Source: Hyphomonadaceae bacterium (lineage in GTDB: Bacteria > Pseudomonadota > Alphaproteobacteria > Caulobacterales > Aquidulcibacteraceae). Taken from it: a stretch of 64,000 nt of DNA. How positions within the stretch are numbered: position 1 is the stretch's first letter; the number at the start of each line of letters is the position of its first letter. Position numbers and translations under genes: made by a program. The notes under the pieces were generated by a model, which was not told where the DNA came from, did no database searches, and saw only the letters and a list, made by a program, of their open reading frames with translations. Location of the stretch: NCBI GenBank assembly GCA_019753175.1, contig JAIELK010000004.1, forward strand, positions 62,001 through 126,000. Reading direction: 5' to 3'. Below are positions 28,580-37,095 of this stretch, piece by piece.

Positions 28580-29620
28580 ATGAAATCCAATCCCGGCAAC
28601 TTCCTCGAAGATTTCCGCGTCGGCCAAACCATCGCGCACGCGACGCCGCGCACGATCACCGAGGGCGATGTCGCGCTCAACATCGCGCTGACCGGTTCGC
28701 GCTATGCGCTGTTTTCCGCCGACAGCTTCGCGCAGGCGTGCGGCCTGCCAGGCGCGCCGGTCGATCCGCTGCTGGTGTTCCATGTCGTGTTCGGCAAAAG
28801 CGTGCCGGACATCTCGCTCAACGCCGTGGCTAATCTTGGCTATGCGGAAGGGCGCTTCTTGGCCCCGGTCTATCCCGGCGACACGCTGAACGCGGTCTCC
28901 GAGGTGCTGGGCGTCAAGCAGAATTCCAACGGCAAGACCGGAATCGTCACCGTGCGCACCACTGGCTTCAACCAGGATGACGAGCCGGTGTTGTCATACC
29001 TGCGTTGGGTAATGGTGAACAAGCGCGACGCAAACGCCACCATCGCCGATGCGCCGCCGCAGACACCGGCGCCGTTCGTGCCTGCGCGCGAATTGCTGTC
29101 GCCGCCGGCGCTGGATTTCACGGGCTACGATTTTGCGCTTGGGGGTTCGCCACATGCGTTCGAGGATTATTCGGTCGGCGAGAACATCGATCACGTCGAT
29201 GGCATGACCGTTGAGGAAGCCGAGCATCAACTGGCGACGCGGCTCTACCAGAACACCGCGAAAGTGCATTTCGACGCGCTGGCGCAACAGGGTTCGCGCT
29301 TCGGCAAAAGGTTGATCTATGGCGGCGTGTCGATCTCGATCGCGCGGGCGTTGGCGTTCAACGGCCTCGCCAACGCGGCTCACATGCTCGCGATCAATGG
29401 CGGGCGTCACGTCAATCCGCTGTTCGCGGGCGACACCCTCTATGCCTGGTCGGAAGTGCTGGCGAAGGAGGACCTCGGCGCGATGGGCGCATTGCGCTTG
29501 CGCTTGGTCGCGGTGAAGAACCGCGCTGCGGCGGACTTTCCGTGCAAGACAGATGCAGGCGAGTACGATCCCGCCGTGGTGCTCGATTTCGACTATTGGG
29601 CCGCGATCCCGAAGCGGTAA
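28580..29620 (+). CDS. mch: Mesaconyl-CoA hydratase (double MaoC domain)
   Basis: A 346-residue protein of two hot-dog MaoC-like domains (about 8-155 and 180-340). Features include NFLEDFRVGQTIAHATPRTI, the FLAPVYPGDTL and NPLFAGDTLYAWSEV family motifs and RLIYGGVSISIARAL. It matches the length (about 343) and layout of Rhodobacter/Methylobacterium Mch, which hydrates mesaconyl-CoA to beta-methylmalyl-CoA in the ethylmalonyl-CoA pathway. The CitE-type enzyme 2.9 kb upstream would act on the product. The crotonyl-CoA carboxylase/reductase gene is not in the window. Confidence 0.85.
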   Translation: MKSNPGNFLEDFRVGQTIAHATPRTITEGDVALNIALTGSRYALFSADSFAQACGLPGAPVDPLLVFHVVFGKSVPDISLNAVANLGYAEGRFLAPVYPGDTLNAVSEVLGVKQNSNGKTGIVTVRTTGFNQDDEPVLSYLRWVMVNKRDANATIADAPPQTPAPFVPARELLSPPALDFTGYDFALGGSPHAFEDYSVGENIDHVDGMTVEEAEHQLATRLYQNTAKVHFDALAQQGSRFGKRLIYGGVSISIARALAFNGLANAAHMLAINGGRHVNPLFAGDTLYAWSEVLAKEDLGAMGALRLRLVAVKNRAAADFPCKTDAGEYDPAVVLDFDYWAAIPKR

Positions 29621-29637
29621 GGCTGCTGCCGAAAGCG

Positions 29638-31386
29638 CTATCGCTGTGTTCCCACCCACGCCTGCATGCGCGCTTCGAGCACGTCCATCGGAATCGGACC
29701 CGCGCTCAACAGGTGGTCGTGGAACGCGCGCACATCGAAGCGGGCGCCGAGCGCTTGTTCGGCTTCATCGCGCAATCGCTGCATCGTCAGTTCGCCGATC
29801 TTGTAAGCGAGCGCTTGGCCTGGCGTCGCGATGTAGCGCTCGAGCTCGGTTTGAATATTGTGCGGGGCCAGCGCGGAGTTCTCGGCGAAGCACCGTCGCG
29901 CCTGTTCGATGTCCCAGCCCATCCAGTGAATCCCGGTGTCCGCCACGAGCCGGCAGGCGCGCCACATCTCATAGCTCAACCGGCCGAAGCGTTCGTACGG
30001 CGTGCGATAGATTCCCATCTCCTCGCCGAGCGATTCCGCGTAGAGACCCCAGCCTTCAATGAACGCAGTCTCGGACGCGTTGCGCCGGAAGTAGGGCAGC
30101 TGGTCGAGCTCTTGCGCCAGCGCGATCTGGAAATGGTGACCCGGCACGGCCTCATGCAGCGTCAGCGCCGGCAGTTCGTAGAGCGGCCGTTGATCGAGAC
30201 GCGTCGTGTTCACCCAGTATGCGCCGGCCATGCCGAGCGCGGGACTGCCTTGTGTGTAGTAGGCGGTGGTCGCGCCCTCGGCCGACTCCGCGGGAATGAC
30301 ACGGATGTCGTAGGGCAAGCGCGGGATCATGCCGAACAGGCGCGGCAATTGTCCGTCGGCGCGCTTGGCGATCTCGGACGCTTTCTCGACCAAGTCTTCC
30401 GGCGTCTGGGCATAGAAACGCGGATCGGTGCGAAGGAAGCGCTGAAACTCCGCGAACGTGCCGGTGAAGCCGCTGGCCGCGATCTCCGTATCCATGGCCG
30501 CGCGAATGCGTGCAACTTCGCTCAGACCGAGCGCGTGGATTTCCTCCGGCGTCATTCCGGTGGTCGTGTAGGAGCGCACCAGATACGAGTAGAGGTCGCG
30601 CCCATTCGGGACCGTTGACAAGCCGATGCCCGGCCGCGCCGCCGGCAGGTACTCGTTTTCAAGGAACGCGATCAATGCGTGATGCTCGGGCAGAATTCGC
30701 TGTTCGACGATGGCGCGGGCGCGGCTGCGATACTCTTCCTGCTGCGTGGCGGGAATGCTGGAGGGCATTTGCCGCAGCGGGGTCTGCAATGTCTGCACCA
30801 TTGTCGCGACTTGCGCGCGTGCGGTGGCGAGCGCGCGGTCGACCACGATGCGCGGTTGGGTATACCCGGTTTCAATCCCGCGCCGCGCGTTAGCGATGCT
30901 GCGCTGATAGTAGAGCGGCAGCGCGTCGAGGCGCGCGAGCCACGCTTCGGCGTCGTCCGCCGACTGGATCGGCGTGACCTGCGCCAGATAATCGGCAAGC
31001 GTGAAAAAGCCGTCGCCATTGCTGATCGGTACGCGATCGAAGTCGAGGGCGATGCCTTCGACGCGCTGGTCGATCAGGCGCAGAAGATAGGCGTGATTCA
31101 GCGCGGCTTCACCAGAGAGCCGACGCGCATCGATGCGCGCGAGGTCTCCGCGCAGCTCGGCAAGCTGGGCGCGCAGCGCGACTCGGGCTTCTGGCGATGG
31201 GTCCGGCAAGCGCCGCAACGCCTCGCGACTGCCTTCGGAACCCGAAGTCAGCGGATCGGCGGCGCGATCGATCTGCTCGTAGCGGGCGATGGCGTCGTTC
31301 AGTCGGCTCTCGGCGCGCGACTGGGCCGCTGCGGGCGACGCTACGACAACAAACGCTAAGAGCGCGGCGGCGAAAGGACGGATCAT
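29638..31386 (-). CDS. Exported DUF885 family protein, putative carboxypeptidase-like
   Basis: A 582-residue protein with signal peptide (cleavage near ASPAAAQ). The C-terminal half holds the DUF885 pattern: LTLHEAVPGHHFQIALAQ (an HExxxGHH-like metal site), FIEGWGLYAESLGEEMG, and GQALAYKIGELTMQRLRDEA. Members are regarded as Zn-dependent carboxypeptidase-like enzymes. ATG 31386 is preferred because it starts the signal peptide, with GGGGG nine bases upstream; a TTG at 31398 is also in frame. Divergent from sdhC. Confidence 0.88.
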   Translation of the reverse strand: MIRPFAAALLAFVVVASPAAAQSRAESRLNDAIARYEQIDRAADPLTSGSEGSREALRRLPDPSPEARVALRAQLAELRGDLARIDARRLSGEAALNHAYLLRLIDQRVEGIALDFDRVPISNGDGFFTLADYLAQVTPIQSADDAEAWLARLDALPLYYQRSIANARRGIETGYTQPRIVVDRALATARAQVATMVQTLQTPLRQMPSSIPATQQEEYRSRARAIVEQRILPEHHALIAFLENEYLPAARPGIGLSTVPNGRDLYSYLVRSYTTTGMTPEEIHALGLSEVARIRAAMDTEIAASGFTGTFAEFQRFLRTDPRFYAQTPEDLVEKASEIAKRADGQLPRLFGMIPRLPYDIRVIPAESAEGATTAYYTQGSPALGMAGAYWVNTTRLDQRPLYELPALTLHEAVPGHHFQIALAQELDQLPYFRRNASETAFIEGWGLYAESLGEEMGIYRTPYERFGRLSYEMWRACRLVADTGIHWMGWDIEQARRCFAENSALAPHNIQTELERYIATPGQALAYKIGELTMQRLRDEAEQALGARFDVRAFHDHLLSAGPIPMDVLEARMQAWVGTQR

Positions 31387-31516
31387 GGCTGCCCCCAAGG
31401 TCAGGCAAACAGCCTAGCAAGCCGATCCCAATCGCGCCAATCGGCTTCATTGACTTGGAGACGTCGCCCCCTAATGTCGCGCCGGATTCTCCTGCCGTCA
31501 CCGAGAGAGGCCCGTC

Positions 31517-31915
31517 ATGGCCGGCGCCAACAGCCCGGAAAACCGACCGCTTTCCCCGCATCTGCAAATCTGGCGCTGGCACGTCACTATGCTGAGCTCG
31601 ATCCTGCACCGCGTCAGCGGGGTCGCGCTCTACGCCGCCGCGATCGGTTTCTCGTTTTGGCTGGTGGTGGCGGCGTGGGGGCCTGGGCGCTATGCGATCG
31701 TCAGCGAGCATCTGCAAGCCTGGTACGGCCAGGGCGCGCTCTACCTTATCGTGGCCGCGTTGGCGTACCATCTCGCCAACGGCGTACGCCATCTCGTGTT
31801 CGATACCGGCGCCGGTCTGCAGCCGTCCGACGCCGACGCCAGCGCCTGGTTCGCCATCCTGTTCGCCATTGCCGCACCAGTCGGGCTGTGGCTGCTGCTG
31901 AACTACGGAGCGTGA
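31517..31915 (+). CDS. sdhC: Succinate dehydrogenase cytochrome b556 subunit
   Basis: A 132-residue membrane anchor with three helices. NRPLSPHLQIWRW and SSILHRVSGVALY are the SdhC signature; the His in HRVSG and that in YHLANGVRHLVFD are near the quinone and haem ligand positions. It anchors SdhAB to the inner membrane in complex II. First gene of sdhC-sdhD-sdhA, with AGAGAGG before the ATG. Confidence 0.94.
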   Translation: MAGANSPENRPLSPHLQIWRWHVTMLSSILHRVSGVALYAAAIGFSFWLVVAAWGPGRYAIVSEHLQAWYGQGALYLIVAALAYHLANGVRHLVFDTGAGLQPSDADASAWFAILFAIAAPVGLWLLLNYGA

Positions 31916-31919
31916 TCCC

Positions 31920-32318
31920 GTGAGCCAAAGTCAACGCACTATGCGCACGCCGCTCGGGCGCGTGCGTCACCACGGCGCAGCCGGCGAAGGCACCGGCCAT
32001 TTCATCGCCCTGCGTGTCACCTCGATCGCGCTTGCGATCCTGGCGCCGTGGTTCGTGGTCAGCGCGGGTCTATCGCTGCGCGATGGCGAGTACGCATCGG
32101 TGATCGATTTCCTCACCGAGCCCGTAAACGCTGTTGGCGTGGTGTTTCTCGTGGCGGTGAGCCTCTATCATATGAAACTCGGCATGGATGAGATCATCGT
32201 CGATTACATCCGTCGGCCGGCGGCGAAGCTGATGCTGATGCTGCTTAACGCCTTCGCGGCCTGGGCGCTGGGCGCTGCGGCGATCTTTTCTGTTCTTGTG
32301 CTGAATTTCGGAGCCTGA
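31920..32318 (+). CDS. sdhD: Succinate dehydrogenase membrane anchor subunit
   Basis: A 132-residue protein with three membrane helices; GTGHFIALRVTSIALAIL and SLYHMKLGMDEIIVDY are the family's conserved regions, the His of YHMKLGM being the probable haem b ligand. The GTG start follows sdhC by four bases after GGAG. It completes the quinone site of complex II. Confidence 0.92.
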   Translation: MSQSQRTMRTPLGRVRHHGAAGEGTGHFIALRVTSIALAILAPWFVVSAGLSLRDGEYASVIDFLTEPVNAVGVVFLVAVSLYHMKLGMDEIIVDYIRRPAAKLMLMLLNAFAAWALGAAAIFSVLVLNFGA

Positions 32319-32321
32319 CGC

Positions 32322-34109
32322 GTGGCCGTTTACACGTGGATCGATCATACGTTCGACGTCGTTGTCGTCGGCGCTGGCGGGTCGGGATTGCGTTCGGCGC
32401 TGGGCTGCGCGCAGGCCGGATTGAAGACCGCCTGCATCAGCAAGGTGTTTCCAACCCGGTCGCATACGGTGGCGGCGCAGGGCGGCATCTCGGCGGCGCT
32501 CGGCAATATGGGCGAGGACAAATGGCAATGGCACATGTTCGACACCGTCAAGGGGTCGGATTGGCTGGGCGATCAGGACGCGATCGAATATCTGACGCGC
32601 AACGCGCCTGCGGCGGTGTACGAGTTGGAGCATTGGGGCGTGCCGTTCTCGCGCACCGAGGAAGGCAAGATCTATCAGCGCGCCTTCGGCGGCATGACCC
32701 GCAATTACGGCGAAGCGCCGGTGCAGCGCACCTGTGCGGCCGCCGATCGCACCGGCCACGCCATGCTGCACACCCTGTACGGCCAATCGCTGCGCCATAG
32801 CGTTGAATTCTTCATCGAGTATTTTGCGCTCGATCTGATCATGGAAGGCGGTGTCTGCCGCGGCGTCACCGCCTGGAAACTTGACGACGGCACGCTGCAC
32901 CGCTTCCGCGCGCAAAACGTCGTGCTCGCCACCGGCGGCTATGGCCGCGCTTATCTTTCCTGCACCAGCGCTCACACCTGCACCGGCGACGGCAACGCCA
33001 TGGTGCTGCGCGCCGGGCTGCCGCTGCAGGACATGGAATTCGTACAATTCCACCCGACCGGGATTTTTCCCGCCGGCTGCCTGATCACCGAAGGCGCGCG
33101 CGGCGAGGGCGGCTATCTCACCAATTCAAACGGCGAGCGCTTCATGGAGCGCTACGCGCCCACGGTGAAGGATCTCGCCCCGCGCGACATGGTCAGCCGC
33201 GCCATGACGCTGGAAATCCGCGAGGGCCGCGGGGTCGGGCCGAATAAGGATCACATCTTCCTGCACCTGGATCACCTCGATCCCAAGGTGCTGCACGCAC
33301 GGCTGCCCGGCATTTCCGAGAGCGCGAAGATTTTCGCCGGCGTCGATGTGACGCGTCAGCCGATCCCGGTGCTGCCGACCGTGCATTACAACATGGGCGG
33401 CATCCCCACAAATTATCACGGCGAAGTGCTGACCAAGAAGGGCGACGACCCCGATGCCATCGTGCCCGGCCTGATGGCGGTGGGCGAAGCAGCGTGCGTC
33501 TCGGTGCACGGCGCCAATCGCCTGGGTTCCAATTCGCTGATCGACCTGGTGGTGTTCGGCCGCGCTGTCGGCCTGCGCTGCGGCGAGGTGCTGAAGGCGA
33601 ACGCGTCGCAATCCGATTTGCCTAAGAACGCGGGCGAGGAGCACCTCGCGCGCTTTGATCGCTTCCGCAACGCCAAAGGCGGAACCTCCACCGCCAAGCT
33701 GCGCGACGCCATGCAGCGCGCGATGCAGGACACCTGCGCCGTCTATCGCACCGGGCCGGTGCTGACCGAAGGCGTTGAGCGCATGGCGCAGCTGTGGGCG
33801 CAGGCGCCGGATGTGTTGGTCAGTGATCGCTCGATGATCTGGAACAGCGATCTGGTGGAGACTTTGGAGTTCGATAATCTGATGGCGCAGGCGATCGTAA
33901 CGGTCGGCAGCGCCGCCAACCGCACCGAGAGCCGCGGCGCGCACGCGCGCGAGGACTTCCCCGAGCGCGACGACGATCATTGGATGAAGCACACGCTGGC
34001 GTGGCTCGACATGAATTCCGGCGCCGTGCGCATCGACTATCGCCCGGTGCATGCGAACACGATGACCAACGAAGTCGAGCCCATCCCGCCGAAGAAGCGA
34101 GTGTATTAG
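32322..34109 (+). CDS. sdhA: Succinate dehydrogenase flavoprotein subunit
   Basis: A 595-residue FAD enzyme oxidising succinate to fumarate. It shows [17 protein letters not shown] (FAD Rossmann), the covalent-FAD His region [23 protein letters not shown], the substrate-site [13 protein letters not shown] and [20 protein letters not shown]. The GTG start at 32322 is three bases after the sdhD stop. Unusually, sdhB does not follow; it starts 7.2 kb further on. Confidence 0.97.
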   Translation: MAVYTWIDHTFDVVVVGAGGSGLRSALGCAQAGLKTACISKVFPTRSHTVAAQGGISAALGNMGEDKWQWHMFDTVKGSDWLGDQDAIEYLTRNAPAAVYELEHWGVPFSRTEEGKIYQRAFGGMTRNYGEAPVQRTCAAADRTGHAMLHTLYGQSLRHSVEFFIEYFALDLIMEGGVCRGVTAWKLDDGTLHRFRAQNVVLATGGYGRAYLSCTSAHTCTGDGNAMVLRAGLPLQDMEFVQFHPTGIFPAGCLITEGARGEGGYLTNSNGERFMERYAPTVKDLAPRDMVSRAMTLEIREGRGVGPNKDHIFLHLDHLDPKVLHARLPGISESAKIFAGVDVTRQPIPVLPTVHYNMGGIPTNYHGEVLTKKGDDPDAIVPGLMAVGEAACVSVHGANRLGSNSLIDLVVFGRAVGLRCGEVLKANASQSDLPKNAGEEHLARFDRFRNAKGGTSTAKLRDAMQRAMQDTCAVYRTGPVLTEGVERMAQLWAQAPDVLVSDRSMIWNSDLVETLEFDNLMAQAIVTVGSAANRTESRGAHAREDFPERDDDHWMKHTLAWLDMNSGAVRIDYRPVHANTMTNEVEPIPPKKRVY

Positions 34110-34125
34110 CGATGGAGGAAGCGAG

Positions 34126-34797
34126 ATGGAAGAAACGGCTGTTACGCTTCCCACGCCAAGACCGTTCAGCAAAGCATTTTTCGACTTGTATCTCACGGAG
34201 CCAAAATACGGCGAGGAGTACGATCTAGATGAGGAACCAGTTTCTATCCATCTAATAAAATCGATCGGATTTGGGCTTCGACTTGACGTCGCGCTCTCGT
34301 TGTCGATGGCGGACTTGTACATCGTACATCCAAACTTGCCGGAGCCTGCGCAGATCGCTTACACTGATCAGGCGCATTGGCGCCCGCACGCGCTTCGCGT
34401 TGAAGAAGTCGAAATGTTTTGCGGCGGGGTGCAAACAACGCTGGCGCCGGATTCACCAAGCATTCCGTTGTTCGATCAGACTAGTGAGGTGTTACGCCAA
34501 TTCAGCGAGAGCGCTGCGCGTGTGCTGCTGGCGCCGTTCACTGTTGCAACGCGGGAAGATGAGCAGCGTCAGTACGCCGCAGTGACAGATTCGTTGGCGA
34601 TCCTTGGTTTTGTCCCACAAGAGATTGCAGCACTCAAGGAGCGCGCGTTCTTTCCGGTGTTCGGTCGTTATCAAGGGGTCGAGTGGATTGAAGTGCAGAG
34701 CAAGTGGGTTGTAGCTGGAGATTACGCCTATGCCTTTCGCGGTGAGGAGAACGCCGCATTTCCGCATCGTGAGCTTAACGACGTCATCAGATGCTGA
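34126..34797 (+). CDS. Hypothetical protein downstream of sdhA
   Basis: A 223-residue soluble protein with no recognised motif; it is Phe/Val/Glu-rich with mixed helix and strand. GATGGAGGAAGCGAG before ATG 34126 is a strong ribosome site, and the gene begins 16 bases after sdhA, so it can ride on the sdh transcript. Its codon use is less GC-biased than sdhA, suggesting later arrival. It is the first of the genes that separate sdhA from sdhB. Confidence 0.65.
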   Translation: MEETAVTLPTPRPFSKAFFDLYLTEPKYGEEYDLDEEPVSIHLIKSIGFGLRLDVALSLSMADLYIVHPNLPEPAQIAYTDQAHWRPHALRVEEVEMFCGGVQTTLAPDSPSIPLFDQTSEVLRQFSESAARVLLAPFTVATREDEQRQYAAVTDSLAILGFVPQEIAALKERAFFPVFGRYQGVEWIEVQSKWVVAGDYAYAFRGEENAAFPHRELNDVIRC

Positions 34798-34857
34798 CCG
34801 TCGGGCGCCGGGGCAGCTGTCAGGCGCAACGCACACCGACTGATTTGTGGAACGACT

Positions 34858-35219
34858 CTACGCCTTGTCGTAGGGTCGCGAGCGCGTCAGGTATGGGCCG
34901 ATAACGTGGACATGGCCGCGCGCTCTTGTGCCAAGCGCTTTGATCTCAGTGCTTATCCGATTCGCCTCAGCCCCAGCGCTCTCGAAGTCGAACGCCACGA
35001 TCACGACGCCTTCAGCCTCTGCGAAACCTCGGAGCACAAGTTCTCCCATGTCATAATCGCGACCGATGACCAAGCGTCGCTCTCGCCATGCCTCAGCCAT
35101 GACCTCTCGATCCGTTGCCGAAGCATTCAGCACGTCGCGCTGGTCCAACACATCGAAGCCGAGTTCCTCAGTTCAACGGCAACAGCCGGCGACATGCTTG
35201 CGTCGAGAAAAAGCCGCAC
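34858..35219 (-). pseudogene. DUF5615 (PIN-like) toxin gene, frameshifted
   Basis: From GTG 35219 the frame reads MRLFLDASMSPAVAVELRN, the typical DUF5615 start with its metal Asp. The remainder (GFDVLDQRDVLNASATD, then LVIGRDYDMGELV) continues in another frame from about 35165 to the stop at 34858. Restoring it needs one extra base near 35160-35170. An intact internal frame of 97 residues starts at GTG 35151 but lacks the first catalytic segment. The DUF433 antitoxin lies directly upstream. If the shift is real, the toxin is inactivated. Confidence 0.65.
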
Positions 35220-35221
35220 CG

Positions 35222-35446
35222 TTATTCGGCGGCGACGAGGCCGTCGTGCCGCAGCAGGTCGGCCGCATAGGTCGCGGCCGCCAGCACATCGTCGCGCGTC
35301 AGCTCGGGGTATGCAGCGGCGATCTGGTCAGCCGTCAAACCGGCGGCGAACCGGCGCACAATGACTTCCACGCTTATGCGCGTACCCTTGATGCAGGGTT
35401 TGCCCATCAAAACGGAAGGGTCTCGAGAAATGCGGTCGTGTGCCAT
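35222..35446 (-). CDS. DUF433 family antitoxin
   Basis: A 74-residue DNA-binding-type protein with the DUF433 pattern: PSVLMGKPCIKGTRISVEVI followed by a helix-turn-helix LTADQIAAAYPELTRDDVLAA. DUF433 proteins are antitoxins paired with DUF5615 PIN-like toxins; here the toxin frame starts three bases after this stop, but is broken. It probably still autoregulates the pair. Confidence 0.85.
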   Translation of the reverse strand: MAHDRISRDPSVLMGKPCIKGTRISVEVIVRRFAAGLTADQIAAAYPELTRDDVLAAATYAADLLRHDGLVAAE

Positions 35447-35556
35447 AGTACAAGCTTAGCATCAATTTCTCGAAAAATCAGCTGAAATTGCCCCCTCGGC
35501 AGGCTTGACCTAGCACCCAGCCCGCTGAACCTATGCGACCATTCCAGGAGCGCCCC

Positions 35557-35940
35557 ATGCCCGCTATCGGTTACGTTTGTCTCGGCACCAACGATTTCGA
35601 GCGTGCTTGCGCGTTTTATGATGCGCTCAGCGCCGAACTGGGCGGCAAGCGTCTCTTTCCCACGCCGCACGGGCAGATGTACCGCCTCGGCTCGGGCGCG
35701 ATGCTGATGGTGACGCGGCCGTACAACCAGGAAGCCCAGCATCCCGGCAACGGCAACATGATCGCCATCAATGTCGACGGTCAACAAGACGTCGCGCGCA
35801 TCCATCAGAAGGCGCTCTCACTGGGGGCTGTGTCCGAAGGCGAGCCCGGCCCGCGTGGCGCCTTCGGCGACTTCGCGTACTTCCGCGATCCAGATGGCAA
35901 CAAGCTCTGCGTGTTCTGGAGCGAGCGCGGCAAGAAGTAG
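35557..35940 (+). CDS. VOC family (glyoxalase/bleomycin-resistance-like) protein
   Basis: A 127-residue VOC-fold protein: GYVCLGTNDFERACAFYDAL at the start and the closing GDFAYFRDPDGNKLCVFW with the usual RDPDGN turn. Typical length for a single-domain member; the substrate cannot be predicted. ATG 35557 is preferred because CCAGGAGCG lies upstream; ATG 35533 adds eight residues. Repeat A2 follows its stop. Confidence 0.85.
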   Translation: MPAIGYVCLGTNDFERACAFYDALSAELGGKRLFPTPHGQMYRLGSGAMLMVTRPYNQEAQHPGNGNMIAINVDGQQDVARIHQKALSLGAVSEGEPGPRGAFGDFAYFRDPDGNKLCVFWSERGKK

Positions 35941-35967
35941 CAGAGGCTCATCTCGCCGAAGGGATTC

Positions 35968-36081
35968 GTCATTCCGGGGCGTCGCGTAGCGACGAACCCG
36001 GAACCCAAAAGACCGTAGCACGCGCCTGCGGCCCCTGGGTCCCGGGTCTCCTCCCGTATGGCGGGAGTCGCCCGGGATGAC
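35968..36081. repeat. Dispersed palindromic repeat A, copy 2 (most complete)
   Basis: Begins GTCATTCCGGGGCGTCGCG and ends GTCGCCCGGGATGAC, so the element has inverted termini and inner arms (AACCCGGAACCCA versus CTGGGTCCCGGG). It lies between the VOC gene and the convergent DUF808 gene, where it could act as a terminator-like or processing structure. Confidence 0.75.
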
Positions 36082-36123
36082 GAACTTGACGCGGCGCGCG
36101 CCTACAACGTCCATGCGCAGCAC

Positions 36124-37095
36124 TCACGCCTTCGCCCGCGCCGCCTGAAAGCGCGCCAGCGTCGGCTCGAGCAGCCGCTTCTCCGCGACAGCAACAAGCG
36201 CGCCCACGCCGAGGCCGAGAATGGCCGCGATCGCGGCGTTGACCAGCCATTCCACAGCGCCGCCGATTAACGGAACCGCGCCGCCGACCGCGTGCGCGAT
36301 GGCGTGTTGCAGCTCCTCCGGCGCATGCCAGCCCAGCCCGTGCGCGCCGTGCAGTAGGATGCCGCCGCCGACCCACAGCATCGCGACCATGCCGACATGG
36401 CTGAGCGCGGTGAGGAATCCCGGCATGCCTTTGACGATGGCGCGCCCCATGGCTTGCGTGGCGCCGTTCGGCGTCAACGCCAGCGCCGCGCCCCAATCGT
36501 CGGCGCGCACGATGATCGCCACCGCCCCGTACACCAACGCGGTCATGCCGACGCCGACCACCGCCAGCGCGATCGCTTGCAGCCAGAGCGGCGAACTCGC
36601 GACCGTCGCCAGGGAAATCGCCATGATCTCGGCGGAGAGGATGAAATCGGTGCGGATGGCGCTGTCGACCTTGCTGTCCTCGAACGCCTGCGGCGTCATC
36701 AGTTCGGCTTCTGTGTCGCCATGCGCGTCGTGCGCGTGCGGCGTGATCAGCTCGGCGACCTTGTGGAACCCTTCCAGGCACAGATAGGCGCCGCCAATCA
36801 TCAGGAGCGGTGTGATGATCCATGGCGCCAGCCACGACAACACGAGCGCGCCCGGCAATAGGAACAGCATCTTGTTCTTGAGCGAGCCCATGGCGATCTT
36901 GCCGATGATCGGCAACTCGCGGTCGGAGGCGAAACCCACGACATAGCGCGGCGTGACCGCAGCGTCGTCGATGACGATGCCCGCGGCTTTGCCGCCAGCT
37001 TTGGTTGCCTGTGCAGCAGCGTCGTCCAGCGAAGCGGCGGCGACTTTGGCAAGCGCGGCGACATCGTCGAGGAGGGCGAGGAGACCAGTGCTCAT
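36124..37095 (-). CDS. DUF808 family inner membrane protein (YedI-like)
   Basis: A 323-residue protein with about seven hydrophobic helices and the DUF808 pattern: LLALLDDVAALAKVAAASLDD, DDAAVTPRYVVGF and GGAYLCLEGFHKVAE. Function is unestablished; the family is widespread in proteobacteria. Its ATG overlaps the stop of the upstream AsmA gene (ATGA), so the two are coupled. Confidence 0.88.
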   Translation of the reverse strand: MSTGLLALLDDVAALAKVAAASLDDAAAQATKAGGKAAGIVIDDAAVTPRYVVGFASDRELPIIGKIAMGSLKNKMLFLLPGALVLSWLAPWIITPLLMIGGAYLCLEGFHKVAELITPHAHDAHGDTEAELMTPQAFEDSKVDSAIRTDFILSAEIMAISLATVASSPLWLQAIALAVVGVGMTALVYGAVAIIVRADDWGAALALTPNGATQAMGRAIVKGMPGFLTALSHVGMVAMLWVGGGILLHGAHGLGWHAPEELQHAIAHAVGGAVPLIGGAVEWLVNAAIAAILGLGVGALVAVAEKRLLEPTLARFQAARAKA

